Shown here in pieces: positions 42,825-55,592 of a stretch of 64,000 nt of DNA. The DNA comes from Candidatus Puniceispirillum sp. (lineage in GTDB: Bacteria; Pseudomonadota; Alphaproteobacteria; Puniceispirillales; Puniceispirillaceae): the NCBI GenBank assembly GCA_028382965.1, contig JAOEUK010000002.1:1-64000 (forward strand), in the 5' to 3' direction. Within the stretch, counting starts at the first letter, position 1. Each line of letters begins with the position of its first letter. The translations under genes were made by a program, and so were the position numbers. A model generated the notes under the pieces. It was given only the letters and a program-made list of their open reading frames with translations, was not told the origin of the DNA and did no database searches.

Positions 42825-44486
42825 ATGCTTCATAGCCTTACTGTCTCAAATATTGTTCTAATAGAGCAATTAAGCTTAAAATTTTCATCTGGTTTGACGG
42901 TGTTGACTGGCGAGACTGGGGCAGGAAAATCAATTCTACTTGATGCTCTTGGACTAGCACTTGGCAGCCGCGCTGATTTTAGTCTAATTCGACAAGGACA
43001 TAGTCAAGCTCATGTTAGCGCAAGCTTTATTCTACCCTCCTCCCATCCCGCTTGGATCCTTGTCGAAGACGCGGGAATAGAAGTTGAAGATCAAATGATT
43101 TTACGCCGCCGTTTAAAAAGTGATGGCAAATCAATTGCTAGCATTAACGACGTTGCTGTTTCAATCGGTCTATTGAGGTTGGTGGGTGATTCGCTTGTGG
43201 AAATCCAGGGCCAATTTGAAGGTCGAGGTCTCCTTGATACATCTACACACATTATCCACCTTGATCGCGCAGCAGGGCATCCTGATCTCTTGGCTAAAAC
43301 TAAAACTGCGTGGAATGAATGGGATATGGCACGCACGGCCCTTACTAGAGAAGAAAAAGCGCTTAATATTGTTAAAGCCGAGGAACACTGGCTTCGCGAT
43401 GCAGTAGAAGCTTTAGACCAGCTAGCGCCACAGACTGGAGAGGAGGACAGGTTAAACGGCCAACGCACTATGCTTGCTAATATATCCAAGATCGGTGAAG
43501 GTCTGTCAATGGCCGAGGATTCCATTTACAATGAAGTGGGGGCACAGGCAAGCCTTAGCAGGGCTTTGGTTGCTCTCGAAAAAGTGGCTCCACTTGCTGG
43601 TGGGCAACTTGGTAAGGCATTAGATGCGCTGATGCGGGCCGATGCCGAGCTTAGTGAAGCTGGCAACGCCATCAGCGCGGCTGGACACGCACTAGAGGCC
43701 GATCCCAACCAACTACATCACCTGGATGACCGGCTTCATGAACTGCGCCAACAAGCCCGCAAACACGGATGCAACCCTGATGAATTGCCAGCCATTCATC
43801 AAGATCTGGCAGCACAGCTTTCAGCAATTGAAGATACGTCAAGTGCAATTGGAAAACTAAGAGAAAATGCTCAGAAATGGCTGGATCATTACATTGATAT
43901 TGCTAGTCAACTTGACGCCAACCGCAAGCAGGCCGCAAGTAACCTAGATAACGCTGTCCTCAAAGAACTGTCGCCACTAAAGCTTGAGGGCGCAATCTTT
44001 ATTACTTCTGTGACGCCCCTTGCCGAACAACAATGGGGTCCGCGCGGAACCACCGCAGTAAGTTTTGAAGCTAGCACAAATAAGGGCATTGATGCCGGAC
44101 CAATTGATAAGATTGCTTCAGGTGGAGAATTAGCCCGCTTCTTACTGGCGTTAAAAGTTTGTTTAGAAGAAAACAGGCATCCACGCAGCTTAATTTTTGA
44201 CGAGGTTGACTCAGGTGTTGGTGGAGCAGTCGCAGCAGCAGTTGGTGAGCGTTTAAGCCGCCTAGGAGAATCAACGCAGACACTTGTTATCACACATTCA
44301 CCACAGGTGGCCGCCCGTGCTCACCAACATTTGCAGATTACCAAAATCAGCAGTGCGACCGGTATTGTTAGCGTTACCCACGTCCTTGATAATGAGGAAC
44401 GGACTGAAGAAATTGCCCGTATGCTGGCTGGGGAGACCGTTACCACTGAGGCACGTGCGGCGGCGGCTATGTTGTTGGGAGGCTAG
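42825..44486 (+). CDS. recN: DNA repair protein RecN
   Basis: The 553-aa SMC-like ATPase has Walker A GETGAGKSILLDALG (29-43), a central coiled-coil hinge region with many Glu/Lys heptads, the signature ASGGELARFLLAL, and Walker B LIFDEVDSGVGG (near 459). RecN holds DNA ends during double-strand break repair. It starts 2 bases after the bamD stop and is followed by ligA after 3 bases, so the three are one operon. Confidence 0.94.
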   Translation: MLHSLTVSNIVLIEQLSLKFSSGLTVLTGETGAGKSILLDALGLALGSRADFSLIRQGHSQAHVSASFILPSSHPAWILVEDAGIEVEDQMILRRRLKSDGKSIASINDVAVSIGLLRLVGDSLVEIQGQFEGRGLLDTSTHIIHLDRAAGHPDLLAKTKTAWNEWDMARTALTREEKALNIVKAEEHWLRDAVEALDQLAPQTGEEDRLNGQRTMLANISKIGEGLSMAEDSIYNEVGAQASLSRALVALEKVAPLAGGQLGKALDALMRADAELSEAGNAISAAGHALEADPNQLHHLDDRLHELRQQARKHGCNPDELPAIHQDLAAQLSAIEDTSSAIGKLRENAQKWLDHYIDIASQLDANRKQAASNLDNAVLKELSPLKLEGAIFITSVTPLAEQQWGPRGTTAVSFEASTNKGIDAGPIDKIASGGELARFLLALKVCLEENRHPRSLIFDEVDSGVGGAVAAAVGERLSRLGESTQTLVITHSPQVAARAHQHLQITKISSATGIVSVTHVLDNEERTEEIARMLAGETVTTEARAAAAMLLGG

Positions 44487-46583
<2,097 letters not shown>

Positions 46584-46596
46584 TAACTCCATGCTG

Positions 46597-48381
46597 CTAA
46601 AGCGGATGGCAAGCGTTTCTTAGCCACAACTTAGCTGCATCAGACAAATGATGCAGCAATTCTGCTTTGACGGTGCAGTGGTACTGATCAACCCAACTAA
46701 TTTCATCAGCATTCAGCAATGCTTTATCAATCAAACGCCGATCAAATGGGCAAAGGGTGATTGTTTCCAAGTGCAGGAAACCTGCATTGTTTGCAGCACC
46801 AACAACAACCAAATTTTCAATACGGATACCCCACTCGCCATTCTGGTAATAAGCTGGCTCATTCGATAAAACCATGCCCGCCTCAAGGGCAATTGTGCCG
46901 CGTTTGGAAATGCTGGCCGGACCCTCATGTACCGATAACAGGTGGCCAACACCATGCCCAGTGCCATGTGCAAAATCCATATTAGCCGCCCATAGGGGCG
47001 CACGAGTAATGGCATCAAGCTGTTGACCCGTAGTGCCATATGGAAAGTTTGCCTGTGCCAAGCAGATATGAGCACGCAGTACATGGGTAAACGCTGTTAC
47101 AGCGCGATTGGGCGGCGTGCCAGTTGCAATGGTGCGAGTAATATCAGTTGTGCCATCAAAGTAATGTGCGCCAGAATCCAGCAACAACATATCGTCAGCC
47201 AGCAACTGCCGATCTGCACCAGCAATTGCCTGGTAATGCACAATGGCCCCATTTGGCCCCGATCCGGCGATGGTATTAAAACTAGGGCTTATGAATCCTT
47301 CCTGTCGCTGACGAAAAGCCAGTAACCTTGTAGCAATCTCGCTCTCAAAAAAGCCAGTGTCTGGCATTTGCATTGCGTGATCTAGCCAGCAAAGAAATTC
47401 AACCATAGCGACACCATCTCGGCGTTGCGCTGCCCGGAAACCCTGAAGTTCAGCTTCGTTTTTACAGGCTTTTGTAGTGCTGATCAGACATGTGGCTTGG
47501 ACAATTTTAACTGGACTTACCAAAATTTGTTCAAATAACATCTTTGGCAAGCTTGCCGGATCAACCATAACATTGCCTTGCCCAATCCTCTCGAGCAAGC
47601 TAGGCAGGCTTGCAAGTGGCGATACCATAACACAATCGCCAAGCACCTTGGAGAGCATTGGACAAGATTCCATCTCATCAAGCAGAATATGAAGGCCAGT
47701 CTGCGGATGGAACAAGGCAAAGCATAGTGTGATTGGCGTACATGGCAAATCAGCACCACGCATATTTACAAGCCAATTTACCGAATCTACACGTGTAATC
47801 AGGACCGCCTCGCAATCATTATCCTGCAGTTGGGTAGCAAGATCATCCAGCTTTTTAGCCACCGTCTTACCGGAAAATTCGTACGGCATCTGCCAGGTTT
47901 TGGCAGACGGCATTGGCGGACGATCCTGCCAGAACGCATCAACTAGATTTTCAGAATGGCTAAGCAGCTTGCCACCTGCGGCAAGGACCGCACCTTCAAA
48001 CCGCTCAAAGCCTGATTTAGTGACAAGCCAGGCATCAATCCCGATTGTAAAGCCTTCAGCCAATTGCTTCGCTTTCAGCCAATTTTCGAAGGTCATATCG
48101 GAAATTGTATTGCACTGCCAGTCGGACTGACTAGTCTGTGTTTCCATTTGAAGGCTATAGCGGCCATCACTAAAAAGACCGGCTGTTTTGCCAAGAATAA
48201 CCGCAAATCCAGCTGAGCCTGTGAAACCGGATATATAAGCCAGACGTTCCTCACCAGCTGGCACTTCTTCGCCCTGGTACATATCTTCGCGACCAACAAT
48301 CCAGCCATCAAAGCCAACTTTAACCATTAATTGGCGGAGCGTGGCAAGGCGTAGCGATTGGCTATCAGTTTCCGCGTTCAT
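46597..48381 (-). CDS. pepP: Xaa-Pro aminopeptidase (M24B family)
   Basis: The 594-aa protein has two creatinase-like N-terminal domains and a pita-bread catalytic domain. That domain shows the metal ligands LLLDSGAHYFDGTTDITRT (two Asp), GHGTGHGVGHLLSVHEGP (His), and VLSNEPAYYQNGEWGIRIENL (Glu). The length matches the large three-domain aminopeptidase P of proteobacteria and eukaryotes, not the short 440-aa form. The ATG at 48381 overlaps the prmA stop (ATGA) and follows GGAG; a longer frame runs into prmA. Confidence 0.9.
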   Translation of the reverse strand: MNAETDSQSLRLATLRQLMVKVGFDGWIVGREDMYQGEEVPAGEERLAYISGFTGSAGFAVILGKTAGLFSDGRYSLQMETQTSQSDWQCNTISDMTFENWLKAKQLAEGFTIGIDAWLVTKSGFERFEGAVLAAGGKLLSHSENLVDAFWQDRPPMPSAKTWQMPYEFSGKTVAKKLDDLATQLQDNDCEAVLITRVDSVNWLVNMRGADLPCTPITLCFALFHPQTGLHILLDEMESCPMLSKVLGDCVMVSPLASLPSLLERIGQGNVMVDPASLPKMLFEQILVSPVKIVQATCLISTTKACKNEAELQGFRAAQRRDGVAMVEFLCWLDHAMQMPDTGFFESEIATRLLAFRQRQEGFISPSFNTIAGSGPNGAIVHYQAIAGADRQLLADDMLLLDSGAHYFDGTTDITRTIATGTPPNRAVTAFTHVLRAHICLAQANFPYGTTGQQLDAITRAPLWAANMDFAHGTGHGVGHLLSVHEGPASISKRGTIALEAGMVLSNEPAYYQNGEWGIRIENLVVVGAANNAGFLHLETITLCPFDRRLIDKALLNADEISWVDQYHCTVKAELLHHLSDAAKLWLRNACHPL

Positions 48382-49304
48382 CGTCCACTCCATAGTCGCG
48401 GTATGGTGCCAGCACCGGCTGGTCGCAAAATGATCGTTGTCCAATCACAAAGGCATATCCGGTGCCATACGCGCAGATTTTGCGCCCGATACGCTGCCTC
48501 AACCATAAGCGCCTGCGTATTCAAAATACCAGATAAAACAAGCCAGCCATCAGCCTGTAATCGCGGCGTAAGATCAGGTGCCATGTGGGTTAATGGTTTA
48601 GCCAGGATGTTCGCCAAAACAAGATCATACGGTGCGTTATTATTTACCACCCGGCTGCCAAACCCTTCCGAGACAACCAGCCGCATTCTGGCAGGCGCAA
48701 TCTGGTTCAAAGAACGGTTTTTTGCTGCAACCCGTATTGCAACAGGATCATTATCGACAGCAATGATCCTGCTTGATGGCCATAGCTTTGCTGCCGCCAT
48801 GGTCAAAATAGCAGACCCACATCCCATATCCAGAATTTTCCCTGGTGAAGTTCGTCGTATCAACTGAATAGCCCGCAGACAACCATCAGTTGTTGGATGT
48901 GTTCCAGAACCAAAAGCCAGCGCAGCGTCAATCAGCAATGGCAGGCTTGCTGCAGGACAAGGCGTTGTCACATGGCTGCCATGTACCCAGAACCGGCCAA
49001 TACGTAAGGGCGGAAAGGAAGACCGGTTTTCTGCCAACCAATCACGCTTTTTCAGTGTATTAACAAGAGTGGGAACAGCAGTAATTTGTTCCTGCTGGTA
49101 AAGCGGAACCAGCAGCTGATCGATCAAACCAGCATCAGGAATAAATTCAAACAAGGCCTCAATTTGCCAATTGCCATCCTTGTCCCGTCCGTGCGATGTT
49201 GCCGCGCTATCCAGAAGCTCGCTAAATACGAGCTCAAAACGGGACATGGCCCCTTCGCCAAGCCGCGCAGGCAATGTCACTGCAACTGATTGAAGCGCCG
49301 TCAA
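48378..49304 (-). CDS. prmA: Ribosomal protein L11 methyltransferase PrmA
   Basis: The 308-aa methyltransferase has ALAFGSGTHPTTDGCLRAIQ, the SAM motif ILDMGCGSAILTMAAAKL and LVLANILAKPL, the signature set of PrmA. It trimethylates ribosomal protein L11. The N-terminal L11-docking domain is present (about 1-110) but less conserved. It overlaps uvrD and pepP by 4 bases each, giving a minus-strand uvrD-prmA-pepP operon. Confidence 0.9.
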   Translation of the reverse strand: MTALQSVAVTLPARLGEGAMSRFELVFSELLDSAATSHGRDKDGNWQIEALFEFIPDAGLIDQLLVPLYQQEQITAVPTLVNTLKKRDWLAENRSSFPPLRIGRFWVHGSHVTTPCPAASLPLLIDAALAFGSGTHPTTDGCLRAIQLIRRTSPGKILDMGCGSAILTMAAAKLWPSSRIIAVDNDPVAIRVAAKNRSLNQIAPARMRLVVSEGFGSRVVNNNAPYDLVLANILAKPLTHMAPDLTPRLQADGWLVLSGILNTQALMVEAAYRAQNLRVWHRICLCDWTTIILRPAGAGTIPRLWSGR

Positions 49305-51547
49305 GGCTTTCTCACAAAGCCAGAAACAACCTTTTTGTTTCCGGCTTTGTCAAATGAAATTAACAATTTACTTCCATCAATTGTTAAAATATTCCCCATG
49401 CCAAATTTCTGATGGAAAACCCGATCGCCAGGTGTAAACTCTGTTTTATCATTTGCCGGTTCCCATCCACTTTCGACCCCCTCAACCCGCCTGGTTACCA
49501 TGCGCCGCCGCCCCGGACCATAGCCACTCTCACTGTAACCTTGTTTAAAACCATTGTCGCCGACCCCTTCAAAGCGCGTAACTGAAACCCTGCCAAGCCT
49601 TATGCCCTGCGCCATATCTTCGACAATATTATCAGCGGGTAACTCCTGCACAAAGCGGGATGGGATCGAGGATTGCCATTGCCCATGAATACGTCGGCTA
49701 TTTGCAAAGCTGATAAACAGATTGCGCCGGGCTCGAGTAATACCCACATAGGCAAGTCGGCGCTCTTCTTCCAGCCCAACTGCGCCATTTTCATCCATTG
49801 TGCGCTGACTTGGGAACACACCCTCCTCCCAACCGGGCAGAAACACCGTATCAAACTCTAACCCCTTAGCGGCATGCAAGGTCATTAGCGTCACCTCACC
49901 ATGTTCAGGGTCGCTATCACCATCGGTGACTAACGAAATATGTTCTAAAAATCCAGGAAGTGAATCAAAATCCTGCATCGCATTGACAAGCTCAATAAGG
50001 TTTTCCAATCGGCCTTCAGCATCCGGTGATTTATCCTGCTGCCACATTTGTGTATAGCCAGATTCATCAAGTACCATTTTTACAAAATCAGCCTGATGCA
50101 TAGTTGTAACAAGATTACGCCACCGTTTTATATCATTAAGGAAAGTGCCTAGCATATTGCGGGCTGAAGGACGCAGATCTTCAGTTTGCACCAAATCAAT
50201 AGCAGCCGCAAGAAGCGGCTTATCAGATGATCGAGCCTGAATATAGATGGTTTGCAAACTGGCAGTGCCAAGGCCACGTTTTGGCGTATTGATAATCCGT
50301 TCAAACGCAAGATCATCAGCCGGCTGCGCGATTAGCCGCAGATAGGCAATCGCATCACGAATTTCAGCACGTTCATAAAAACGAGCACCAACTACGCGAT
50401 AAGGTAATCCAATAGCAATGAATCGTTCTTCAAATTCACGCGTTTGAAAGCCTGCCCGTACTAAAACTGAAATTTGCGATAGATGTGCACCATCTCTCAT
50501 CAGCGACTCAATCTGGGCAGCAATGCTCCGGGCCTCTTCTGGGCCGTCCCAATACCCATTAACACGCAGTTTTTCTCCATCACCCGCTGCCGTGAAAAGG
50601 GTTTTGCCAAGCCGTTTTTCATTGTGCGCTATGATTTTGGACGCGGCTGCCAAAATGTGACCTGTAGACCTATAATTTTCTTCAAGTCGCACTGTTTTTG
50701 CACCACTAAAATCACTTTCAAAACGCAAAATGTTGCCAACCTCAGCTCCACGCCAGCCGTAAATAGATTGGTCATCATCACCAACACAGCAGAGATTATT
50801 TCGATTGCCAGTCAGCAGCCTTAACCAAAGGTACTGCGCCACATTCGTATCCTGATATTCGTCAACCATGATATGAGTGATCCGGTTTTGATAATCCGCC
50901 AACACATCAGGATGTTTGGTAAAAACTTGCAACATGTGCAGCAGTAAATCACCAAAATCGACTGCATTTAGTGTGATAAGCCGTGCCTGATACCGTTCAT
51001 AAAGCGCACGAACCCGGCCGTTGGCAATATCACCAGCTTCAGCAACATCCACTTTTTCCGGCGGAAGACCTCGATCTTTCCATCGTGAGATTGCGCCACC
51101 AAGCAGACGTGGTGGCCAACGTTTAGGATCAATATCTTCAGCATCCATCAACTGTTTTAGCAACCTGATCTGATCGTCAATATCAAGAATAGTAAAGTCC
51201 GAGCGTAGTCCAACAAGATCGGCATGTCGCCGGAGCATTTTGGCAGCTAATGAGTGAAAAGTTCCTAACCAAACCTGTTCAACCATTGGCCCAACCAGGC
51301 TAGCAACCCGCATTTTCATCTCACGCGCAGCTTTATTGGTAAATGTCACAGCCAAAATATTCCAGGGCTTTGCAATGCCATTAGACACCAGCTCTGCAAG
51401 TCGCGACGTCAAAACGCGTGTTTTCCCAGTACCTGCACCCGACAAAACCAAAAGTGGGCCATCTAAAGTTTTCACAGCTTCTTTTTGAGAAGCATTCAAA
51501 TCCTCAGTCCAAGTGTTAGTATTTATATTTAAAAGATCATTGCTCAT
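49301..51547 (-). CDS. uvrD: ATP-dependent DNA helicase, UvrD/PcrA family
   Basis: The 748-aa SF1A helicase has motif Q and I (LNASQKEAV, SGAGTGKTRVL with Lys near 42), motif II DEYQDTN, motif III GDDDQSIYGWRGAEV, motif IV VRLEENYRS, motif V TLHAAKGLEFDTVFLPG and motif VI YVGITRAR. A C-terminal PcrA-like barrel (PGDRVFHQKFGMGNILTIDG) is present. It unwinds DNA in excision repair and replication conflict. It starts 163 bp from the divergent mlaA. Confidence 0.93.
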   Translation of the reverse strand: MSNDLLNINTNTWTEDLNASQKEAVKTLDGPLLVLSGAGTGKTRVLTSRLAELVSNGIAKPWNILAVTFTNKAAREMKMRVASLVGPMVEQVWLGTFHSLAAKMLRRHADLVGLRSDFTILDIDDQIRLLKQLMDAEDIDPKRWPPRLLGGAISRWKDRGLPPEKVDVAEAGDIANGRVRALYERYQARLITLNAVDFGDLLLHMLQVFTKHPDVLADYQNRITHIMVDEYQDTNVAQYLWLRLLTGNRNNLCCVGDDDQSIYGWRGAEVGNILRFESDFSGAKTVRLEENYRSTGHILAAASKIIAHNEKRLGKTLFTAAGDGEKLRVNGYWDGPEEARSIAAQIESLMRDGAHLSQISVLVRAGFQTREFEERFIAIGLPYRVVGARFYERAEIRDAIAYLRLIAQPADDLAFERIINTPKRGLGTASLQTIYIQARSSDKPLLAAAIDLVQTEDLRPSARNMLGTFLNDIKRWRNLVTTMHQADFVKMVLDESGYTQMWQQDKSPDAEGRLENLIELVNAMQDFDSLPGFLEHISLVTDGDSDPEHGEVTLMTLHAAKGLEFDTVFLPGWEEGVFPSQRTMDENGAVGLEEERRLAYVGITRARRNLFISFANSRRIHGQWQSSIPSRFVQELPADNIVEDMAQGIRLGRVSVTRFEGVGDNGFKQGYSESGYGPGRRRMVTRRVEGVESGWEPANDKTEFTPGDRVFHQKFGMGNILTIDGSKLLISFDKAGNKKVVSGFVRKP

Positions 51548-51710
51548 ACCTTCAAATTCGCAAATACAGCAAGACGGGTCAATCTCAATGCGCCATCTGC
51601 AACACTTATTTTTTAAAAATTTATCAATTAGCTGCGATTTGTTTGTTGAATCATTTTTGCAAACAGACTTTATTAAGATATGTTAGCTTTTTATGGTACC
51701 GCAGGATTAA

Positions 51711-52490
51711 ATGAATATGTTTGCAAGTCTTCACATTTTCAAGCCCATCCAGATTATTGGGCTGTTATTAGTCCTCATTTTTTTGTCGGCTTGCAGTACT
51801 GCTAAAGAAATGGATCGTACAGACCTGCGCGACCCATACGAAATATCAAACCGCAAGGTTTTTGCCCTTAATACTGCACTTGACACGAAGGTTATAGAAC
51901 CTGCCGCCAATATGTATCGTCAATCAATCCCTGATGTGGGACGGCATGCTGTCAATAATCATATTGATTGGGCAGGTTTACCAGCAACAACATTTAATTC
52001 TTTAATGCAGGGTCGTTTTGAAAATGCCGGCCTTTCAGTTTTACATTTTGTAGTTAATGGCCTCACACTTGGACTGGCTGATTTAACTGAGGATCCAAAG
52101 GCAGTTAATAGTCAGGATTTTGGCCAAACGCTTGCATATTTTGACGTACCCGAGGGCAGTTTCTTAATGGTGCCCATTTTGGGTCCTAACACCAGTAGAA
52201 GTTTGACTGGTCGTATTGTCGACAATGTCACAAATCCGATGTTGTTTCTAAAGAGTGGCGCATCTGTTCAAGCAATTCAATCGATGCGAGCTCCGGCAAC
52301 AGTTGTATCTTTTCGTTCAAACATGTTTGAAGTACTTAATGATATAAAGTACAACTCACTGGACCCATATGCCCGCACCCGTTCATTCTACTATCAAAGT
52401 CGGGCTGGACGCATTAATGCCGTTATTGGCAAGCCAACAACTAACCAGAAGAATGACGATCAGTTTGAATCATTCCTAGAGGGCCAATAA
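51711..52490 (+). CDS. mlaA: Phospholipid-transport lipoprotein MlaA (VacJ)
   Basis: The 259-aa protein has a lipoprotein signal ending FLSAC (Cys 28) and the VacJ core: DPYEISNRKVFALNTALDTKVIEPAANMYRQSIP, INGLTLGLADL-like VVNGLTLGLADLTED, QDFGQTLAYFDVPEGSFLMVPILGP and SLDPYARTRSFYY. MlaA sits in the outer membrane and removes surface phospholipids. It overlaps mlaC by one base (TAATG). TTGCAA at 51657 and TATGTT about 16 bp later may be its promoter. Confidence 0.93.
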   Translation: MNMFASLHIFKPIQIIGLLLVLIFLSACSTAKEMDRTDLRDPYEISNRKVFALNTALDTKVIEPAANMYRQSIPDVGRHAVNNHIDWAGLPATTFNSLMQGRFENAGLSVLHFVVNGLTLGLADLTEDPKAVNSQDFGQTLAYFDVPEGSFLMVPILGPNTSRSLTGRIVDNVTNPMLFLKSGASVQAIQSMRAPATVVSFRSNMFEVLNDIKYNSLDPYARTRSFYYQSRAGRINAVIGKPTTNQKNDDQFESFLEGQ

Positions 52491-53152
52491 TGATCCATTC
52501 ATGTAAACAAGAAAACCTTTTATACAGAACTTTTTTATCAAGCCGGTATTGGTTTTCCATTGTCTTTCTGCTAATTCTTTTATTAGGAAACATTCCAGCC
52601 CAATCCTCAACACAAGTTGAGTCGGCAAATCAACTAATCAATAATATGATCAAAGATGTTGAGAGCTATCTCGATTCAGATTCTGGCGATATAAATAAAC
52701 GGACAGCAAATATCACTAAGTTGTTAGACAACCATTTTGATCTTCCTGGCATTGCGCGATTTTCAGCTGGACCTTATTGGCGTGCAGCAACCAAAGGCGA
52801 GCGCATTACCTATACCCTAACCATGCGTGACGTGCTTATCGGAACCATTGTTCGAAATTTTGATCAACTTGCGGGTTTAAGTTTCACAATAACCAGCAGC
52901 CAAGCCAAGGGTGACAAGATGGTTTTGGTGCGTGGCACATTTGAGGATAAAATGGGAAACCGCTCACCAATATCGGTTGGATGGAGAATAACTACGCCTA
53001 ATTCATCGCCTGCAAAAGTTCTTGATGTGGAGATTGAAAACATTTCAATGCTGGTAACTCAGAAGCAAGAGAACATTGCCATCATACGTAAAAATGCAGG
53101 CCGCTTTGCAGCTCTAATTGAAACAATGAAAAAACGCCAAAAAACTCAATAA
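52490..53152 (+). CDS. mlaC: Periplasmic phospholipid-binding protein MlaC (Ttg2D)
   Basis: The 220-aa exported protein has a signal segment (FSIVFLLILLLGNIPAQS) and the MlaC fold: a helix VESANQLINNMIKDVESYL, the pair HFDLPGIARFSAGPYWRAATKGERITYTLTMRDVL, and C-terminal beta strands ending with the conserved hydrophobic ISMLVTQKQENIAIIRKNAGRF. It shuttles phospholipids between MlaA and the inner-membrane MlaFEDB transporter; mlaFEDB are not in this window. The gap to convergent ettA is 77 bp. Confidence 0.92.
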   Translation: MIHSCKQENLLYRTFLSSRYWFSIVFLLILLLGNIPAQSSTQVESANQLINNMIKDVESYLDSDSGDINKRTANITKLLDNHFDLPGIARFSAGPYWRAATKGERITYTLTMRDVLIGTIVRNFDQLAGLSFTITSSQAKGDKMVLVRGTFEDKMGNRSPISVGWRITTPNSSPAKVLDVEIENISMLVTQKQENIAIIRKNAGRFAALIETMKKRQKTQ

Positions 53153-53229
53153 ACGCTAATCGGCTTCTGAAAAAACTCTCGAAAGATAGTCAAATCCTCA
53201 TAAAAGAATGGGATGGCCTCAAATATCAT

Positions 53230-54909
53230 TTAACGTGATATCGGCTTGTATTTGATACGCCTAGGCCTATCAGCATCGGAACCCAAGCGGCTCTTTTTAT
53301 CAGCTTCATAAGCCTCATAATTACCCTCAAACCATTCAACATGGCTATCACCCTCAAATGCCAAAATATGGGTCGCAATCCGGTCAAGAAACCAACGATC
53401 ATGACTGACAACTACCGCACAGCCCGCAAACTCTAGAAGTGCTTCTTCCAGTGCTCTGAGCGTATCGACATCTAGGTCATTTGTTGGCTCATCGAGTAGC
53501 AATAGGTTAGCACCTGATTTAAGCATGCGCGCAAGATGAACACGGTTTCGTTCACCACCAGAGAGTTGACCAACTTGTTTTTGCTGATCACCACCTTTAA
53601 AATTAAACTGACCAACATACGCTCTTGATTGCATTGCTCGTTTACCAAGTTGAATTTCTTCCATTCCATCTGAAATTACTTGCCAAACAGTTTGCTTGTC
53701 ATCTAGCGCATCGCGGGATTGGTCTACGTACCCAAGCTTCACAGTGTCGCCAACGACAAACTCACCGGCATCTTGGGTCTCAACACCAGTAATCATCTTG
53801 AAAAGTGTGGTTTTACCAGCGCCATTTGGGCCAATGACACCAACAATGCCACCTGGCGGCAACTGGAAAGACAAGTCATCAATCAATAACCTCTCTCCAA
53901 AGGCCTTACTAAGACCATTTGCATTAATAACCACATCACCAAGACGCGGGCCAGCTGGAATTGAAATTCTTGCCACATCAACCTGCCTATCTTGATCTTC
54001 GGCAAGCAGTTTTTCATATGCATTGATCCGGGCTTTTGATTTTGCTTGCCTGGCTTTTGGTGCAGATCGTACCCAGTCAAGCTCGCGCGACAATGATTTA
54101 ACACGTGCATCATCGGCACGGCCTTCCTGTACCAACCTCTTCTGTTTTTGCTCAAGCCAGCCTGAATAATTACCTTCGTAAGGAATGCCAGCGCCACGAT
54201 CCAGCTCAAGAATCCAACCAGCCACCTCGTCCAGGAAATAGCGATCGTGTGTAATGGTAACCACGGTGCCCGGAAAATCGTGCAAGAATTGCTGCAACCA
54301 TGCAACAGATTCAGCATCCAAATGGTTTGTCGGCTCGTCCAAAAGCAGCATATCTGGCGCACTTAACAGTAACTGGCAAAGTGCAACTCGCCGTTTTTCA
54401 CCTCCTGATAATTTTGTTACATCTGTATCACCTGCTGGCACCCGCAGCGCATCCATGGCAATTTCAGCTTTTCGTTCAAGATCCCAAGCGTCTATTGCGT
54501 CAATTTCTTCCTGTAATTCGGCCTGCTCAGCAATGACGGCATTCATTTCATCGTCGTTCATTTCTTCAGCAAACTTCGCACTTATCGCGTTAAACTGGTC
54601 AACGAGCTGTTTTGCACGTCCCATCCCAGCAAGCACATTTCCAATCACATCCAGTGAAGGGTCAAGTTCGGGTTCTTGAGCGAGATAACCAACTTTAATC
54701 CCATCGGCTGCCCAGGCTTCACCCTGAAACTCAGTCTCAATACCAGCCATGATTTTCAACAAAGTTGACTTTCCAGAACCGTTTAGGCCCAAAACGCCAA
54801 TTTTTGCACCAGGCATAAATGATAGGTTAATATTTTTTAAAACTTCCTTACCACCGGGCCATGCCTTGCTTAAGCGGTTCATTACATAAACATACTGATG
54901 GCTTGACAT
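53230..54909 (-). CDS. ettA: Energy-dependent translational throttle protein EttA (ABC-F)
   Basis: The 559-aa protein has two ABC domains with Walker [10 protein letters not shown] and GPNGAGKTT, signatures [13 protein letters not shown] and [13 protein letters not shown], and Walker [12 protein letters not shown] and [15 protein letters not shown]. The arm and linker regions ([23 protein letters not shown]) are typical of EttA. It gates the ribosomal E site in response to ATP/ADP ratio. The length is close to the E. coli protein (555 aa). Convergent with mlaC. Confidence 0.95.
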   Translation of the reverse strand: MSSHQYVYVMNRLSKAWPGGKEVLKNINLSFMPGAKIGVLGLNGSGKSTLLKIMAGIETEFQGEAWAADGIKVGYLAQEPELDPSLDVIGNVLAGMGRAKQLVDQFNAISAKFAEEMNDDEMNAVIAEQAELQEEIDAIDAWDLERKAEIAMDALRVPAGDTDVTKLSGGEKRRVALCQLLLSAPDMLLLDEPTNHLDAESVAWLQQFLHDFPGTVVTITHDRYFLDEVAGWILELDRGAGIPYEGNYSGWLEQKQKRLVQEGRADDARVKSLSRELDWVRSAPKARQAKSKARINAYEKLLAEDQDRQVDVARISIPAGPRLGDVVINANGLSKAFGERLLIDDLSFQLPPGGIVGVIGPNGAGKTTLFKMITGVETQDAGEFVVGDTVKLGYVDQSRDALDDKQTVWQVISDGMEEIQLGKRAMQSRAYVGQFNFKGGDQQKQVGQLSGGERNRVHLARMLKSGANLLLLDEPTNDLDVDTLRALEEALLEFAGCAVVVSHDRWFLDRIATHILAFEGDSHVEWFEGNYEAYEADKKSRLGSDADRPRRIKYKPISR

Positions 54910-55159
54910 GATTTTTTAGTCCTTTTTCCATGGCTCGTTCCGGTTATGTGTCCAGCAGGATGCTGCCTGTTGGCCACATGCTGGGTTTGGCAATGACAAG
55001 TCTATCAGACCCATTGGTTTTGATATTCAATTTGTATCGTTTTTTATCGCAATAGGCCAGCCCCCGATCGTGCAAATGGGGAAATCAAAATAAAACACAA
55101 ATGACCTTAGGCTTGCATCAGTCCCTGTATTCGGTTTTATTATATTTTATGTTGCTAGC

Positions 55160-55534
55160 GTGGTTCTTAATGATCCGGAAAAAAAATTGATGATAACCGC
55201 CATTCCACCAATGGGTATATTGATTGATTTTGTCTTTGGCGCACTCATGTGGACAAGCCTAGCGCATTTTCTGCTTATTATGGTGCTAAAAGAAGATAGC
55301 GCTTTCATCTTTTTGTGGGCATTACGTAATATAAATGCGCCAATCCATATGGCAATTAATCTGATAAAACCAAACTCTATTATGAAGCGTTTAGAACCGC
55401 TTTATGCGGCATTCGTTCTTTTCATTTTACGGTATTATCTTTTGCCATTGCTGATTGGATTCGATGTTTGGCATTTCTACGACATGCCGCTAGAGCGTCT
55501 TTTTTTATCAGTCAAATCTGATCTGGGCTTTTAA
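55160..55534 (+). CDS. Small membrane protein, possibly YggT-like
   Basis: The frame starts with GTG at 55160 (ATG at 55190 is an alternative) and encodes up to 124 aa. The protein has two or three hydrophobic helices (MGILIDFVFGALMWTSLAHFLLIMVL, LYAAFVLFILRYYLLPLLIG). Between them is a loop ALRNINAPIHMAINLIKPNSI that resembles the NPxxxPxRxxIP-type loop of YggT proteins, but the match is weak. No function is assigned. Confidence 0.5.
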   Translation: MVLNDPEKKLMITAIPPMGILIDFVFGALMWTSLAHFLLIMVLKEDSAFIFLWALRNINAPIHMAINLIKPNSIMKRLEPLYAAFVLFILRYYLLPLLIGFDVWHFYDMPLERLFLSVKSDLGF

Positions 55535-55592
55535 TCAACCACCTATTTGGCAATTTTCTCTTGTAAATGTCTATGATGGAAACCTGTATTAA